From NCBI RefSeq assembly GCF_030297175.1, contig NZ_AP028070.1, positions 1,178,001-1,242,000 on the forward strand: a stretch of DNA of 64,000 bases, given 5' to 3'. The DNA is from Marinobacter sp. LA51. GTDB lineage: Bacteria; Pseudomonadota; Gammaproteobacteria; Pseudomonadales; Oleiphilaceae. Below are positions 1-9,515 of this stretch, piece by piece. Position numbers and translations under genes: made by a program. Under the pieces are notes generated by a model. That model saw only the letters and a program-made list of their open reading frames with translations, had not been told where the DNA came from and did no database searches. The number at the start of each line of letters is the position of its first letter. Position 1 is the stretch's first letter.

Positions 1-2
1 GT

Positions 3-845
3 ATCGTTTCCGGTTCTGCGGCCTCCAGCATCACCAACGAGCACTGCACCCCGAACCACATTCACTATGTGTACGACACCTACCCGCTGGCTAACGGTAC
101 CGCCAGTGCCGTGGTGAAAGAGGGCGGTAAAACCTGGTACGTCCTGACCGCCGATTACGCTTTCGGCCATGCTCTGGAAGGCGACGTTACTCGCGTGGTT
201 GAAGCCAACGGTGGTGAAATCATCGGAACCCTGCGTCACCCGTTCCCGACACCTGACTTCTCATCGTTCATCCTGCAGGCCCAGGCTTCAGGTGCAGACG
301 TTGTTGCTCTGGCGAACGCCGGTGCCGACACCACCAACGCCATCAACACCGCCAGTGAGTTCGGCCTGACCCAGTCTGGCCAGACCCTTGCCGCGCTGCT
401 GCTGTTCCTGAACGACGTGAAAGCACTGGGTGTTGAAGCCGCCCAGGGTATCCAGCTGACCACTGGCTGGTACTGGGACATGAACGACGAGACCCGTGCC
501 TGGTCTGATCGCTTCATGGAAGAAACCGGCGCACGTCCGACCATGATTCACGCCGGTGTCTACTCCAGCACCATGCAGTACCTGAAGGCCATCGAAGCCA
601 CTGGTTCTGACGATGCCCAAACGGTTCGTAAGCAGATGATGAACACGCCAATCAACGACATGTTCACCAAGAACGGTGTGATTCGTGAAGACGGCCGCAT
701 GGTGCACGACATGTACCTGGCGGAAGTTAAAACTCCGGCCGAGTCCAAGAACGAGTGGGACCTGTACAAGATCCTGCGCACCATCCCGGCTGAAGAAGCT
801 TACCGTCCGCTCTCTGAGAGCAAGTGCCCTCTGGTTAATAAGTAA
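3..845 (+). CDS. ABC transporter substrate-binding protein, HAAT family (5' truncated by window)
   Basis: The reading frame is open from the left edge, so the true start and signal peptide lie outside the window. About 280 residues remain of a family that is usually near 400. The text resembles the periplasmic binding domain of branched-chain amino acid/amide transporters (Peripla_BP_6), with the stretch KTWYVLTADYAFGH and a C-terminus ending SKCPLVNK. The protein would capture a small solute in the periplasm and deliver it to the two permeases that follow on the same strand. A GTG at 69 is internal and not the start. The substrate cannot be read from sequence, since amino acids, urea and aromatic acids all use this family. 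The ATPase genes are not in the window and probably lie upstream. Confidence 0.85.
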   Translation: MVSGSAASSITNEHCTPNHIHYVYDTYPLANGTASAVVKEGGKTWYVLTADYAFGHALEGDVTRVVEANGGEIIGTLRHPFPTPDFSSFILQAQASGADVVALANAGADTTNAINTASEFGLTQSGQTLAALLLFLNDVKALGVEAAQGIQLTTGWYWDMNDETRAWSDRFMEETGARPTMIHAGVYSSTMQYLKAIEATGSDDAQTVRKQMMNTPINDMFTKNGVIREDGRMVHDMYLAEVKTPAESKNEWDLYKILRTIPAEEAYRPLSESKCPLVNK

Positions 846-949
846 GAGCGTAACCCAGGGGACCCTTCGGCGAATTGAGCCGGAGGGTCCCCGGAATCCG
901 CAGCGGTGGTCTTTGCGCCCCCGTCTGCGCAGCTTCTGGAGTTAGCAAC

Positions 950-1837
950 ATGTCCATGATTTTCGGTGTCCCCCTTGCTGTGCTGTCTGGTCAGCTTCTG
1001 ATCGGGGTCATTAACGGTGCGTTCTACGCACTGTTGAGTCTCGGGCTTGCCGTCATATTCGGTCTGCTCAAGATCATCAACTTTGCCCACGGGGCAATGT
1101 ACATGCTCGGTGCAATGGTCACCGTCATTATGTTCGATGTAATGGGTGTCAACTACTGGGTTGCCCTGTTTATGGCACCGTTGCTGGTAGGCGCGGTCGG
1201 GGTATTGATCGAGTACTTCCTGCTTCGCCGCATCGCCGGCCAGGACCACATCTACAGCCTGTTGCTGACCTTTGGTATTGCTCTGTTGATGCAGGGTGTA
1301 CTGACTAATATCTATGGTGTATCCGGCCTGCGTTACTCTATGCCGGATCTCTTCAAGGGCGGGATCAACCTCGGGTTTATGTTCCTCCCGTACTATCGGG
1401 CCTGGGTTATCGGCATCGCGCTGGTGGTGTGCTTCGGTACCTGGTTCATGATCGAGAAAACCAAGCTCGGTGCTTATCTGCGCGCCGGTACCGAAGATGC
1501 CCAGCTGATGCAGGGCTTCGGTATCAACGTGCCGCTGCTGGTCAGTCTGACTTATGGCTTTGGTGTGGCTCTGGCGGCGTTCGCCGGTGTCCTGGCAGCG
1601 CCCATCTACTCGGTGACACCGGTAATGGGCTCGCACATTCTCATTACCGTGTTCGCTGTGGTGGTGATTGGCGGTATGGGGTCCATTAGTGGTGCGATTA
1701 TCACCGGCATCCTGATGGGTGTTGTGGAGGGCCTCACTAAAACCTTCTACCCGCCTGCTTCGTCCGCAGTGATCTTCCTGGTCATGGTGGTAGTTCTGAT
1801 GTTCCGGCCTGCGGGTCTGTTTGGTAAGGAGGCGTAA
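950..1837 (+). CDS. branched-chain amino acid type ABC transporter permease, LivH-like
   Basis: Inner-membrane permease of 295 residues, the usual LivH length, with roughly eight hydrophobic segments. The N-terminal text GAFYALLSLGLAVIFGL and the following KIINFAHGAMYMLG are hallmark LivH sequence. I chose the ATG at 950 over an in-frame start at 875 because homology to LivH begins there; the earlier codons look like read-through of the spacer. The gene follows the binding protein by about 100 bp and is followed two bases later by a LivM-type partner, so the three are probably one operon. Confidence 0.88.
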   Translation: MSMIFGVPLAVLSGQLLIGVINGAFYALLSLGLAVIFGLLKIINFAHGAMYMLGAMVTVIMFDVMGVNYWVALFMAPLLVGAVGVLIEYFLLRRIAGQDHIYSLLLTFGIALLMQGVLTNIYGVSGLRYSMPDLFKGGINLGFMFLPYYRAWVIGIALVVCFGTWFMIEKTKLGAYLRAGTEDAQLMQGFGINVPLLVSLTYGFGVALAAFAGVLAAPIYSVTPVMGSHILITVFAVVVIGGMGSISGAIITGILMGVVEGLTKTFYPPASSAVIFLVMVVVLMFRPAGLFGKEA

Positions 1838-1839
1838 TC

Positions 1840-2835
1840 ATGAGCCAGTCATTCGATTCGACGGCGATTCATCAAGCCATCCTGGAACAGCAGAAAGCCG
1901 ATGGCCGCAAGAAGATGTTACTCAACGCGGTGCTGGTCCTGCTTTTGGTCGCCGCCCCGTTTGTGCTGTACCCGGTCTTCCTGATGAAGATCCTGTGTTT
2001 TGCACTGTTCGCGGTGGCCTTTAACCTGCTGTTCGGTTTCACCGGGCTGTTGTCATTCGGCCATGCCGCGTTCCTGGCAACGGGTGGCTACACCACCGGT
2101 TACCTGCTCACCAACTTTTCCGGTTTGAGCACTGAAATGGGCATTCTGGCGGGTACTGCGGTTGCAACCTTGCTGGGCCTGGCCTTTGCGCTGCTGTCCA
2201 TTCGCCGCCAGGGCATCTACTTCGCCATGGTGACCCTGGCGCTGGCACAGTTGGTGTTCTTCTTCTTCGTACAGTCGGAGTTCACCGGCGGTGAGGATGG
2301 CATGCACGGGATTCCCCGTGGCCACTTGCTGGGAATGATCGATCTCAATAACAACTTCAACATGTACTACTTCGTGTTGGCGGTGTTCCTGGGGTGCTAC
2401 CTGCTGGTTCAGCGTATTGTCTCCAGCCCGTACGGGCAGGTACTCAAGTCCATCAAGCAGAACGAACCTAGAGCGGTTTCACTGGGCTACAACGTGAACC
2501 GCTACAAGGTGCTGGCGTTTGTGATTTCGGCGGCTTTGGCTGGCCTGGCGGGCTCGATGAAGTCGGTAGTGTTCCAGCTGGCGTCATTGAACGACGCTCA
2601 CTGGCACATGTCGGGCGAGGTCATCCTGATGACTCTGGTTGGCGGCATGGGCACCTTGCTTGGTCCCGTGGTTGGCGCCACCTTCGTGGTGAACGTAGAG
2701 TATCACCTGTCTCAGGGCGCCTTGCGCGACTGGGTGGATCCGATCCTCGGCGGCATCTTCATTCTGGTAGTACTGGCGTTCCGCAGCGGCTTCGTTGGTG
2801 AGCTCCAGAAGTTCTTCAAAAAGAATCTGGGCTAA
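1840..2835 (+). CDS. branched-chain amino acid type ABC transporter permease, LivM-like
   Basis: Second permease, 331 residues. It shows the LivM signature FNLLFGFTGLLSFGHAAF around residues 47–65 and the conserved cytoplasmic loop SPYGQVLKSIKQNEPRA. It would pair with the LivH-like protein to form the channel. The start has a strong ribosome site (AAGGAGG, eight bases upstream of ATG). Its stop overlaps the stop of the oppositely oriented phosphopantetheinyl transferase by four bases, so this is the end of the transporter operon. No LivG or LivF ATPase follows, so those must be encoded upstream or elsewhere. Confidence 0.88.
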   Translation: MSQSFDSTAIHQAILEQQKADGRKKMLLNAVLVLLLVAAPFVLYPVFLMKILCFALFAVAFNLLFGFTGLLSFGHAAFLATGGYTTGYLLTNFSGLSTEMGILAGTAVATLLGLAFALLSIRRQGIYFAMVTLALAQLVFFFFVQSEFTGGEDGMHGIPRGHLLGMIDLNNNFNMYYFVLAVFLGCYLLVQRIVSSPYGQVLKSIKQNEPRAVSLGYNVNRYKVLAFVISAALAGLAGSMKSVVFQLASLNDAHWHMSGEVILMTLVGGMGTLLGPVVGATFVVNVEYHLSQGALRDWVDPILGGIFILVVLAFRSGFVGELQKFFKKNLG

Positions 2836-3563
2836 GTCTCTTTCGAGATTGCGATAAGGCTGAGGATCTGGCCGTCCCGGTTTACGAACTGGGCGTCCAG
2901 CTCCCGGTCGCAGCACCAGTGCTCCGACAGGTCGGTGAGCAGGCGCAGCCGCGCGGTGCCATCGGCCTGCCACCCAAGCAGTTCCGCATGTTCAAAGTAG
3001 AACCGTTTCAGGGTTAGCGGATAGAGCGTCTTGAACAGGGTTTCCTTCAAAGAAAACGCAAGCGTAAGAAATTCCCCGGGTGTATCCGTCAGAGTGGTCG
3101 CAAAGCGGTCTTGCTCGGCCTTGGTCAGAATCTGATCGGTCAGTTTCAGGGCCCTCTCATCCGGCATCAAGTGTTCCAGGTCCAGGCCCACGCTGGCGTA
3201 GTGGGGCGCTGCTCCCACAATGGCCGCCGCCTTGCCATGACTGTGGGTAATAGACCCCACGCTACCTGCTGGCCACTGGGGTGCACGATCCTCGCCCGTA
3301 CCGGGCACAGCGCCCAACCCGATGGCCTTCCGCAAAGCTTCACGCGCACACAATCGCCCGGCCAGATATTCGGCTTTGCGCTTGGCGACCGCTCGGTGAA
3401 GGTTGGAGGGCATCGTAATACCGCAATGTTCGAAGTCCCGGTCCTGAAGCCCGTCTGAATCGAAGTCCACTGCGACCAGGGGGAGGTGTGGCAGCGGACG
3501 CGGCCAGGGCAGGCGGTCGTCCCGTTCGGTGCAAAAGGCAGGTAGGGTTGCTTTGAAGGACAT
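2832..3563 (-). CDS. 4'-phosphopantetheinyl transferase, Sfp/EntD type
   Basis: 243-residue enzyme that moves the phosphopantetheine arm of coenzyme A onto a serine of a carrier protein. The family motifs are in order: GSITHSHG near residues 103–110, the metal-binding GLDLE with D128 and E130, and FSLKETLFKTLYP with K173 and E174. This EntD-like form is usually linked to siderophore or polyketide/nonribosomal peptide synthesis. No such cluster is in the window, so it is probably a housekeeping transferase that also serves carrier proteins encoded elsewhere. It converges on the LivM-like gene. Confidence 0.88.
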   Translation of the reverse strand: MSFKATLPAFCTERDDRLPWPRPLPHLPLVAVDFDSDGLQDRDFEHCGITMPSNLHRAVAKRKAEYLAGRLCAREALRKAIGLGAVPGTGEDRAPQWPAGSVGSITHSHGKAAAIVGAAPHYASVGLDLEHLMPDERALKLTDQILTKAEQDRFATTLTDTPGEFLTLAFSLKETLFKTLYPLTLKRFYFEHAELLGWQADGTARLRLLTDLSEHWCCDRELDAQFVNRDGQILSLIAISKET

Positions 3564-3636
3564 CCAGTTAAGGCTCGGGAGTTGAAGCGGTATAGGGTGT
3601 TATCGCTGCTCGGGCAACGCCATCAGCATAGCTTAT

Positions 3637-3668
3637 CCAAAAAAAAGCCGCACCCAGGGGTGCGGCTT
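3637..3668 (-). terminator. rho-independent terminator after pseudoazurin gene
   Basis: Ten-base arms AGCCGCACCC and GGGTGCGGCT nearly touch, and on the minus strand the stem is followed by eight U residues. It sits about 20 bases after the pseudoazurin stop codon. Confidence 0.85.
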
Positions 3669-3687
3669 TGCCTCGTCAACGTCGCAA

Positions 3688-4137
3688 TTACCGGGTGACG
3701 TTCGCGAAGTACTTCTCAAGACGATCTTTGTTGGTGGCCGCGGCAGCGGTCAGCTCCGCCACGGCAGCCTTGGCGCTGTCGTAGTTAGTGGCTTCGCCCA
3801 CCTGGATCACGCCTGCCATGTTCAGCGCAGCGTGCGGGGTGCACTTGTAGACGTATACGCCTTCCTCGTCCAGGGTCACGGTAATCTCTTCATTGATACC
3901 ACCCTGCCAGCCACTGGCACCATCCGGAGCTGCTACGGTGGCGGAGTTGTGCGCCTGGCCGACCAGGACGAACTTCACGGTGTCACCCGGCTCGGCTTTC
4001 ACGAAGCCTGGCTCGAATACCATCGCTCCATCAGCGCCTGCGTTCTTCATTTCGACAACGTGCTCTGCTGCGAATACGCCGCTGGAGAAAGCAGTAATTG
4101 CCAGTGCAGCCAGTGCCTGTTTTAGCTTCAATCGCAT
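3688..4137 (-). CDS. pseudoazurin (type 1 blue copper electron carrier)
   Basis: 149-residue precursor with a signal peptide ending near SSGVFAA (about residue 24), so the protein is periplasmic. The type 1 copper ligands are visible as H63 in QAHNSATV and C99, H102 and M107 in CTPHAALNM, the spacing of pseudoazurins. Family members pass electrons to denitrification reductases or cytochrome peroxidases. No such partner is in the window, so the acceptor is unknown. I chose the ATG at 4137, preceded by an ACGAGG ribosome site, over a TTG six codons earlier. The gene stands alone and has its own terminator. Confidence 0.9.
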   Translation of the reverse strand: MRLKLKQALAALAITAFSSGVFAAEHVVEMKNAGADGAMVFEPGFVKAEPGDTVKFVLVGQAHNSATVAAPDGASGWQGGINEEITVTLDEEGVYVYKCTPHAALNMAGVIQVGEATNYDSAKAAVAELTAAAATNKDRLEKYFANVTR

Positions 4138-4237
4138 AGTACACCTCGTTTGCAAGGTTGGTTGGTTATCTCAATCTCGGGATTGTACGGAAGGATTGCG
4201 TGCGAGGATTGGAATCCGATTAAGGGGATGTGCTTAT

Positions 4238-4276
4238 GGGAAAAGGACAGCCCCGACCATAGTGGATCGGGGCTGC
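4238..4276 (-). terminator. probable terminator after CrtI/RetSat-like oxidoreductase gene
   Basis: Nine-base arms CAGCCCCGA and TCGGGGCTG with a ten-base loop. On the minus strand the stem is followed by TCCTTTTCCC, a modest U tract. It lies about 60 bases after the oxidoreductase stop. The rest of the gap up to 4334 shows nothing else clear. Confidence 0.6.
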
Positions 4277-4334
4277 CGTGCTGTATCTACAAGGTGTTGG
4301 TAGGCACTGAGAGCGCCCATTAAACGACGAACAT

Positions 4335-5960
4335 CTAACCGACGAACATCTTCTTGGCCAGGGGTAGGCCTTTCAGGCCGCTGACTGCGATCGTCGTCAG
4401 CAGGCCGCCAATCATGGCACCCACCACGCCGCAGGTCATTACGTCCTGGCCGGTCAGGTACAGCCCCGGGATTCGGGTCTTGGGTTTGAGCCAGTCCTGC
4501 TCGAAGCGATCCGGGGTGTGGTTCAGGCCATAGATCTCACCTTTGCTGTAGCGGCAGAAGTAATCGGTGGATAGCGGCGTGGACAGCTCGTAGTAGTCCA
4601 CCTTGCCTTCCAGGTGCGGAAACTTCTCGTACAGCTTGGCCAGCAAGCGCTGGGCGTAGGCTTCTTTCTCCGCCTCGTACTCTTCACCCCGTTTGCCCCA
4701 GGTTTTGTCAGCCCACTCCGCGTACCACTCGTGGGGGCCGGGAGCGACAATCTCGATGGTGGCGCGGCCCGGGTAACGATCAGAGAAACTCGGATCCTTG
4801 GCGGACGGGAAGGAAATATAGGTCAGCGGGATGTCGGCTTTGTCCGGCGCTGCCATAAACTCTTCAAGGTTCTTTTCATAGTTGGGGCCAGGGTAAATCC
4901 AGTAGTTCGTTTTCGGAAGCTTCAGGTTTTCGGCGGTGTCCTGCAGGCCGATGTACAGGCAGTTGCTGGCCATGGAGCGTTCCACAGTTTGCAGTTTTTG
5001 CTGGTAGAAATCTTTTTCAGGGGCCGTCTCAGGCAGCAGGGTGCCAAAGGTGTTGAATACACCTGCGTTGCTGATCACCAGTGGCGCCCGAACTTCCTCA
5101 CCATCGGCCATGCGCACGCCCACGGCTTTGCCTTTCTCGATCAGAATCTCTTTCACATCGGCATAGGTGAATACTTCGCCGCCGCTTTGCTGCACCACCG
5201 GAATAATAGTCTTGGCCATCTCGGAGGCGCCGCCGATGGGGTAGTAGCCGCCGTACAGGTAATGCCGCGCAATCAATGCGTGGATGATGAAGCTGGATTC
5301 TGCCGGTGGCAGGCCGTTGTCGCCCCATTGGCCGGCCAGTACCGCAATCAGTTCCTGGTTGCTGGTCAGGCTTTCCAACACTTCACGGGTGGGTTTGTTG
5401 AGAAAATCCGGTGCGGCGCGGCCCACGATTTTGCGCAGCGGGCCGGCGGCGAGATCCGGCAGTACCTTGCCAACCACCAGACCAGGCATGGCTTTGGCAA
5501 CCTGGCGCAGATACTTCACGTAGGTATCGATGGCTTGTTCTTCGCCGGGGAAGGCCTGCTTGAGCTCGGCTTTGAAGGCTTTCGGGCCAGCCACCAGGTC
5601 TACGTGCCGGTCACCCAGGAAAATACGGTCGTAACGGTCATCCAGTGGCGCCCATTTCAATTCACCGTCGGTAATGTGATCGAACAGGCGCTTGCTCAGG
5701 GTGTGGTCGGCGCCCATGTCGCCAATGTAGTGCACCCCCACGTCCCATTCGTAGCCGTTGCGATCGTAGCTGTGGGTGAAACCGCCGGCAGTATAGTGCT
5801 GTTCGAACACCACCACTTTCTTGCCCAGTTTGCTCATGCAGGCGGCGGTAGTGAGGCCGCCGATACCGGAGCCGATGACAATAGCGTCGTAGGGGCCATT
5901 TAAACGTTTGGCGCGATAGCGCTTGCCGACGCGGATGGTGCTGGGTTTGGGGCTGCTCAT
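4335..5960 (-). CDS. FAD-dependent oxidoreductase, phytoene desaturase/retinol saturase-like
   Basis: 541 residues with a Rossmann FAD-binding site GSGIGG at 30–35, followed by a glutamate (FEQHYTAGGFTHS) and the family's second conserved stretch. The closing segment PGLYLTGQDVMTCGVVGA is the C-terminal FAD motif of the CrtI/CRTISO/RetSat group, which desaturates, isomerises or reduces polyenes. The substrate is not evident and no carotenoid genes are nearby. The gene starts 20 bases after the TetR regulator on the same strand, so the two are probably cotranscribed and the enzyme is probably under that regulator. Confidence 0.8.
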   Translation of the reverse strand: MSSPKPSTIRVGKRYRAKRLNGPYDAIVIGSGIGGLTTAACMSKLGKKVVVFEQHYTAGGFTHSYDRNGYEWDVGVHYIGDMGADHTLSKRLFDHITDGELKWAPLDDRYDRIFLGDRHVDLVAGPKAFKAELKQAFPGEEQAIDTYVKYLRQVAKAMPGLVVGKVLPDLAAGPLRKIVGRAAPDFLNKPTREVLESLTSNQELIAVLAGQWGDNGLPPAESSFIIHALIARHYLYGGYYPIGGASEMAKTIIPVVQQSGGEVFTYADVKEILIEKGKAVGVRMADGEEVRAPLVISNAGVFNTFGTLLPETAPEKDFYQQKLQTVERSMASNCLYIGLQDTAENLKLPKTNYWIYPGPNYEKNLEEFMAAPDKADIPLTYISFPSAKDPSFSDRYPGRATIEIVAPGPHEWYAEWADKTWGKRGEEYEAEKEAYAQRLLAKLYEKFPHLEGKVDYYELSTPLSTDYFCRYSKGEIYGLNHTPDRFEQDWLKPKTRIPGLYLTGQDVMTCGVVGAMIGGLLTTIAVSGLKGLPLAKKMFVG

Positions 5961-5980
5961 GGGATGTTTTCCTCGTGTTG

Positions 5981-6580
5981 TTATGTCAGGTCAGAGCGGG
6001 AACCATCCAGCAGCAGGCTGAGAACGCCCTCGGCCAGCATGGGTTCCGCGTTGGCCGCCGGCAGGTGGCCATCGATGGTCAGTTGCGCCAGGCCATGCAC
6101 CAGGGACCAGGCTGCCGCGGTCATCAGGGCCAGGGGCATGGGTTTCAGGTAACCGGCCTGTTGGGCCCGGTCGATGGTGTCTTGTAAAACGTGGAAAGCA
6201 CCATGGCCGGCGTTATCCAGGTGAGGGTGGGCCTCCTTCGGCAACACCCGGCCACCGAACATCAGTCGGTAAAGCTTGGGCTCGTCCTGGGCGAACGCCA
6301 CATAGACCAGGCCAATATCGATCAGCGCCCGGCGCGGTACCTGCTGATCCACCGCCAACAGTCGTTCCCTGAGTTCTTCGAAGCCGGAGACGGCAAGCTC
6401 TGCCAGCAGGCTTTCGCGATCCGAGAAATGTCGGTACAGGGCGGGTGCGCTGACACCAAGCTGTTTGGCGAGCGCGCGCAAGCTGATGGCGGTGTCGCCT
6501 TGCTCACGGAGCGTCTCTAGTGCCAGCAGGCTGGCCTCTTGGCGGAGATCGCCGTGGTGATAGGAAGCAGTTCGGGCCAT
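5981..6580 (-). CDS. TetR/AcrR family transcriptional regulator (WHG-type C-terminal domain)
   Basis: 199 residues. An N-terminal helix-turn-helix is visible in ISLRALAKQLGVSAPALYRHF (about residues 32–52) and the C-terminal ligand domain carries the WHG-like stretch AAWSLVHGLAQL. It probably represses its own operon, which includes the FAD oxidoreductase, and perhaps the divergent deaminase. Two near-identical 15-base dyads lie about 20 bases upstream of its start, where an autoregulatory operator would sit. The ligand is unknown. No convincing ribosome site precedes the ATG. Confidence 0.85.
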   Translation of the reverse strand: MARTASYHHGDLRQEASLLALETLREQGDTAISLRALAKQLGVSAPALYRHFSDRESLLAELAVSGFEELRERLLAVDQQVPRRALIDIGLVYVAFAQDEPKLYRLMFGGRVLPKEAHPHLDNAGHGAFHVLQDTIDRAQQAGYLKPMPLALMTAAAWSLVHGLAQLTIDGHLPAANAEPMLAEGVLSLLLDGSRSDLT

Positions 6581-6598
6581 GGGTTGTTCGCAGAATAA

Positions 6599-6631
6599 GT
6601 TAACGGTTATAACATTGTTAACGGTGATAAC
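6599..6631. promoter_or_regulatory. tandem GTTA-N7-TAAC dyads, candidate TetR operator
   Basis: GTTAACGGTTATAAC at 6599–6613 and GTTAACGGTGATAAC at 6617–6631 differ at one base and are 18 bases apart start to start. Each has matching GTTA and TAAC ends. The position just upstream of the TetR gene supports autoregulation; that binding is an inference. Confidence 0.6.
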
Positions 6632-6719
6632 ATCACAGTGGACGATCCGGTGTCAATGAATTCTGTTGGATTAATATACGGGTTGTTAGCGGTGCTGGGA
6701 GTCATGAGGATTGTGATAG

Positions 6720-7718
<999 letters not shown>

Positions 7719-7752
7719 CTCTCAACGCCTTAACCCTCCACCTCCTAGTGCA

Positions 7753-7773
7753 GCCGCTCAAAGTCTGAGCGGC
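7753..7773. terminator. hairpin between convergent genes
   Basis: Perfect eight-base arms GCCGCTCA and TGAGCGGC around a five-base loop, in the 69-base gap between two convergent stop codons. There is no U tract on either strand, so terminator function is likely from position only. Confidence 0.4.
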
Positions 7774-7787
7774 CAGTCGGGAGGGCG

Positions 7788-8468
7788 TTAACCACCCTCA
7801 CGGAAACGTTTGATAAACGCTTCGGACTCCGCGATTGACTGCTCCATATTGCGAATCAGCTCATCCACGTCCTGGCGGATACTCACCAGCTCGTTCTCCA
7901 GCGAGCCGATCGCCTGGGCGTTAAGGTTATGCTTGAGATACAGCACCTGATCCTGAAAGGCCTCCAATACTGGATCCATGCGCTCTTCGGCGTTGTGCAT
8001 CCGGCTGATTAGCTGGCTGTACTGAGCGCGCGTCTCATCGAGCTGTTGTTCGCTATTACGCCGCAGAGAGGCACTTTCATATTCATCAAGCTCATCCTCC
8101 CATTCATCGAACAGGTCTTCCGCAACCTCTTCCACTTCGTCGATGCGATTGCGCACATCGTCCGCGCTCGATTTGCTGTCGTCATAGGCGTCGCTGATCT
8201 CGGCATACCGCTGCTTGAGCTCGGTATCCGGCGTATCCACCACGCTCTGAAAACGCTCGAGAGATGAACGGAAGGTTTCCTGGGCGTCGTTCTGGCTGTC
8301 CCGAGCGTCTTCTACCCGGTCCACCAGGATGTCGCGCTTTTCAAACCCGAGCTTTTCCATGGTGTTGTAATACAGCGAAGAACAGCCGCCCAGCAGGGCA
8401 ACACTGAGCAGCAACGGCCACAGCTTGCGTGTACCGGATGACGTTACTGCAGTGACAGGGATGGACAT
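7788..8468 (-). CDS. DUF2959 family lipoprotein
   Basis: 226 residues. The start at 8468 has a GGAGA ribosome site nine bases upstream; an in-frame start at 8546 would add 26 residues lacking signal character. A hydrophobic segment ends in the lipobox LLGGC, predicting an outer- or inner-membrane lipoprotein. The rest is very acidic and strongly helical, with long heptad-like stretches, as in DUF2959. The biochemical role of this family is not known to me. The gene stands alone and converges on the deaminase gene. Confidence 0.8.
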   Translation of the reverse strand: MSIPVTAVTSSGTRKLWPLLLSVALLGGCSSLYYNTMEKLGFEKRDILVDRVEDARDSQNDAQETFRSSLERFQSVVDTPDTELKQRYAEISDAYDDSKSSADDVRNRIDEVEEVAEDLFDEWEDELDEYESASLRRNSEQQLDETRAQYSQLISRMHNAEERMDPVLEAFQDQVLYLKHNLNAQAIGSLENELVSIRQDVDELIRNMEQSIAESEAFIKRFREGG

Positions 8469-8505
8469 GAAGGAGTCTCCGATTGGCATAGGGGCTGGAA
8501 AGTCA

Positions 8506-8725
8506 TTAGTGATAATTCTTGCGATCAAGAGTGTAGGCGTTGCCATTCGGCTGTTCGAGAAACTGCCGACTGCCCACGACGTAGATTTTGCCGCCGACTA
8601 ATGCGATCGCCGGCTTCTCAATGTTGCGCACCAGACAGTATAGCTGCCACTAGCCTTAGCACCGTCTTCCGGCCGCGAATTGAAGCCATTGAGTCTTTTG
8701 TTTGTGCGGTACTTCGTTCCCTACT
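8506..8725 (-). pseudogene. possible decayed 3' gene fragment
   Basis: On the minus strand, an open frame at 8506–8649 encodes protein-like text including KPAIALVGGKIYVVGS and NAYTLDRKNYH. The upstream text NGFNSRPEDGAKASGSYTVW lies in a different frame, as if one frameshift separated them. The VGGKIYVVG stretch resembles a Kelch-type beta-propeller blade, but that is only a suggestion. No start codon or ribosome site fits, and each frame is closed by stops. It may be the relic of a gene that once followed the four-TM protein gene. Confidence 0.3.
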
Positions 8726-8735
8726 CGGAGTTCCC

Positions 8736-9179
8736 TCAAATGCTGAGGGCGACGATAGCCAGCGCTCCATTAACGGCGGCCATGATCAGATCCACCACGA
8801 AGATGAACAGCATAGGGCCGCGCAAGACCGGCCAAACTGGTGTTTCCCCTTTCCGCTCCCGTAGTGCCGGCGGGACGTTACCAACAAATTGGCTGCCATG
8901 GGCGACACCGAAGGCAGTGCAGACTACAAACATCTGTATGGGCTGGGTGAAGTGAGCCGAGAACAGAATCAACAACACAGACAGGACGGAAAAACCCAGG
9001 TTCATCCCACCAAGAAAACGCCCCGAGGCGATCACCGTCTCCCGCAATGGCGAGTCCCGGTGTTCCCGCCGTATCAGCATGTTGGATGTCTGCGGCCCCT
9101 TGAGCCAGAACACCCGGAACGCTGATCCGAACCAGAGGGCATTGGCAACAAGCACGATAATGAACGCTACCTCAAGCAT
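8736..9179 (-). CDS. small inner-membrane protein, four predicted TM segments, unknown function
   Basis: 147 residues, not recognised. Four hydrophobic segments are visible: near residues 2–25, 57–75, 80–98 and 122–145. A short positively charged loop (RREHRDSPLRE) follows the first. It begins inside the end of the EthD-like gene (eight-base overlap) with an AAGGAAAG ribosome site, so it is almost certainly translated from the same message as EthD and the alcohol dehydrogenase. This linkage suggests a role connected with the dehydrogenase substrate, but nothing in the sequence shows it. Confidence 0.7.
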   Translation of the reverse strand: MLEVAFIIVLVANALWFGSAFRVFWLKGPQTSNMLIRREHRDSPLRETVIASGRFLGGMNLGFSVLSVLLILFSAHFTQPIQMFVVCTAFGVAHGSQFVGNVPPALRERKGETPVWPVLRGPMLFIFVVDLIMAAVNGALAIVALSI

Positions 9180-9504
9180 GATCGCTTTCCTTGGTATTGA
9201 CCACCTCGCTAACCTGAAGCAGGGGCCGGGCGTTAGTGTAGTTGGGAAGGTCCGACTGAATCGCCTTCATGTGCGGAGCAAAGGCGGTCTGGAACGCTTC
9301 CACCGATTCGAAGTAAAGGTGGCCGGCTGCCGCGAAGGCCGGTATTTCCCCGGTGTGGGCGCCGCAGATACCCACCTCAATGGCGTCGTCCAGGAGGGCG
9401 GCTCCCAGTTTGCTGCGCACCAGGGGAAAATGCTGTTGCCGGTAGTAGTTGACATCAAATTCGATGTCGTCGCCGTTGGGATAAAAAATGCTTACCTTGA
9501 TCAT
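9172..9504 (-). CDS. EthD family protein
   Basis: 110 residues, a ferredoxin-like-fold protein of the EthD family, with the typical opening MIKVSIFYP and a YYRQQHFPLV stretch near residues 20–29. EthD relatives are found beside degradation genes and in several cases form small dimeric barrels. Whether this one is catalytic is unknown. A strong GAGGAG ribosome site precedes the start. It lies 11 bases after the dehydrogenase stop and overlaps the downstream membrane protein gene, so it is the middle gene of a three-gene operon. Confidence 0.75.
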   Translation of the reverse strand: MIKVSIFYPNGDDIEFDVNYYRQQHFPLVRSKLGAALLDDAIEVGICGAHTGEIPAFAAAGHLYFESVEAFQTAFAPHMKAIQSDLPNYTNARPLLQVSEVVNTKESDHA

Positions 9505-9515
9505 GGAATTCTCCT

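Noticed and set aside
2832..3563. Sfp-type transferase as sign of a siderophore or polyketide cluster
   Set aside because: No synthetase, synthase or transporter for such a product is in the window. The neighbours are an amino acid type transporter and a copper protein.
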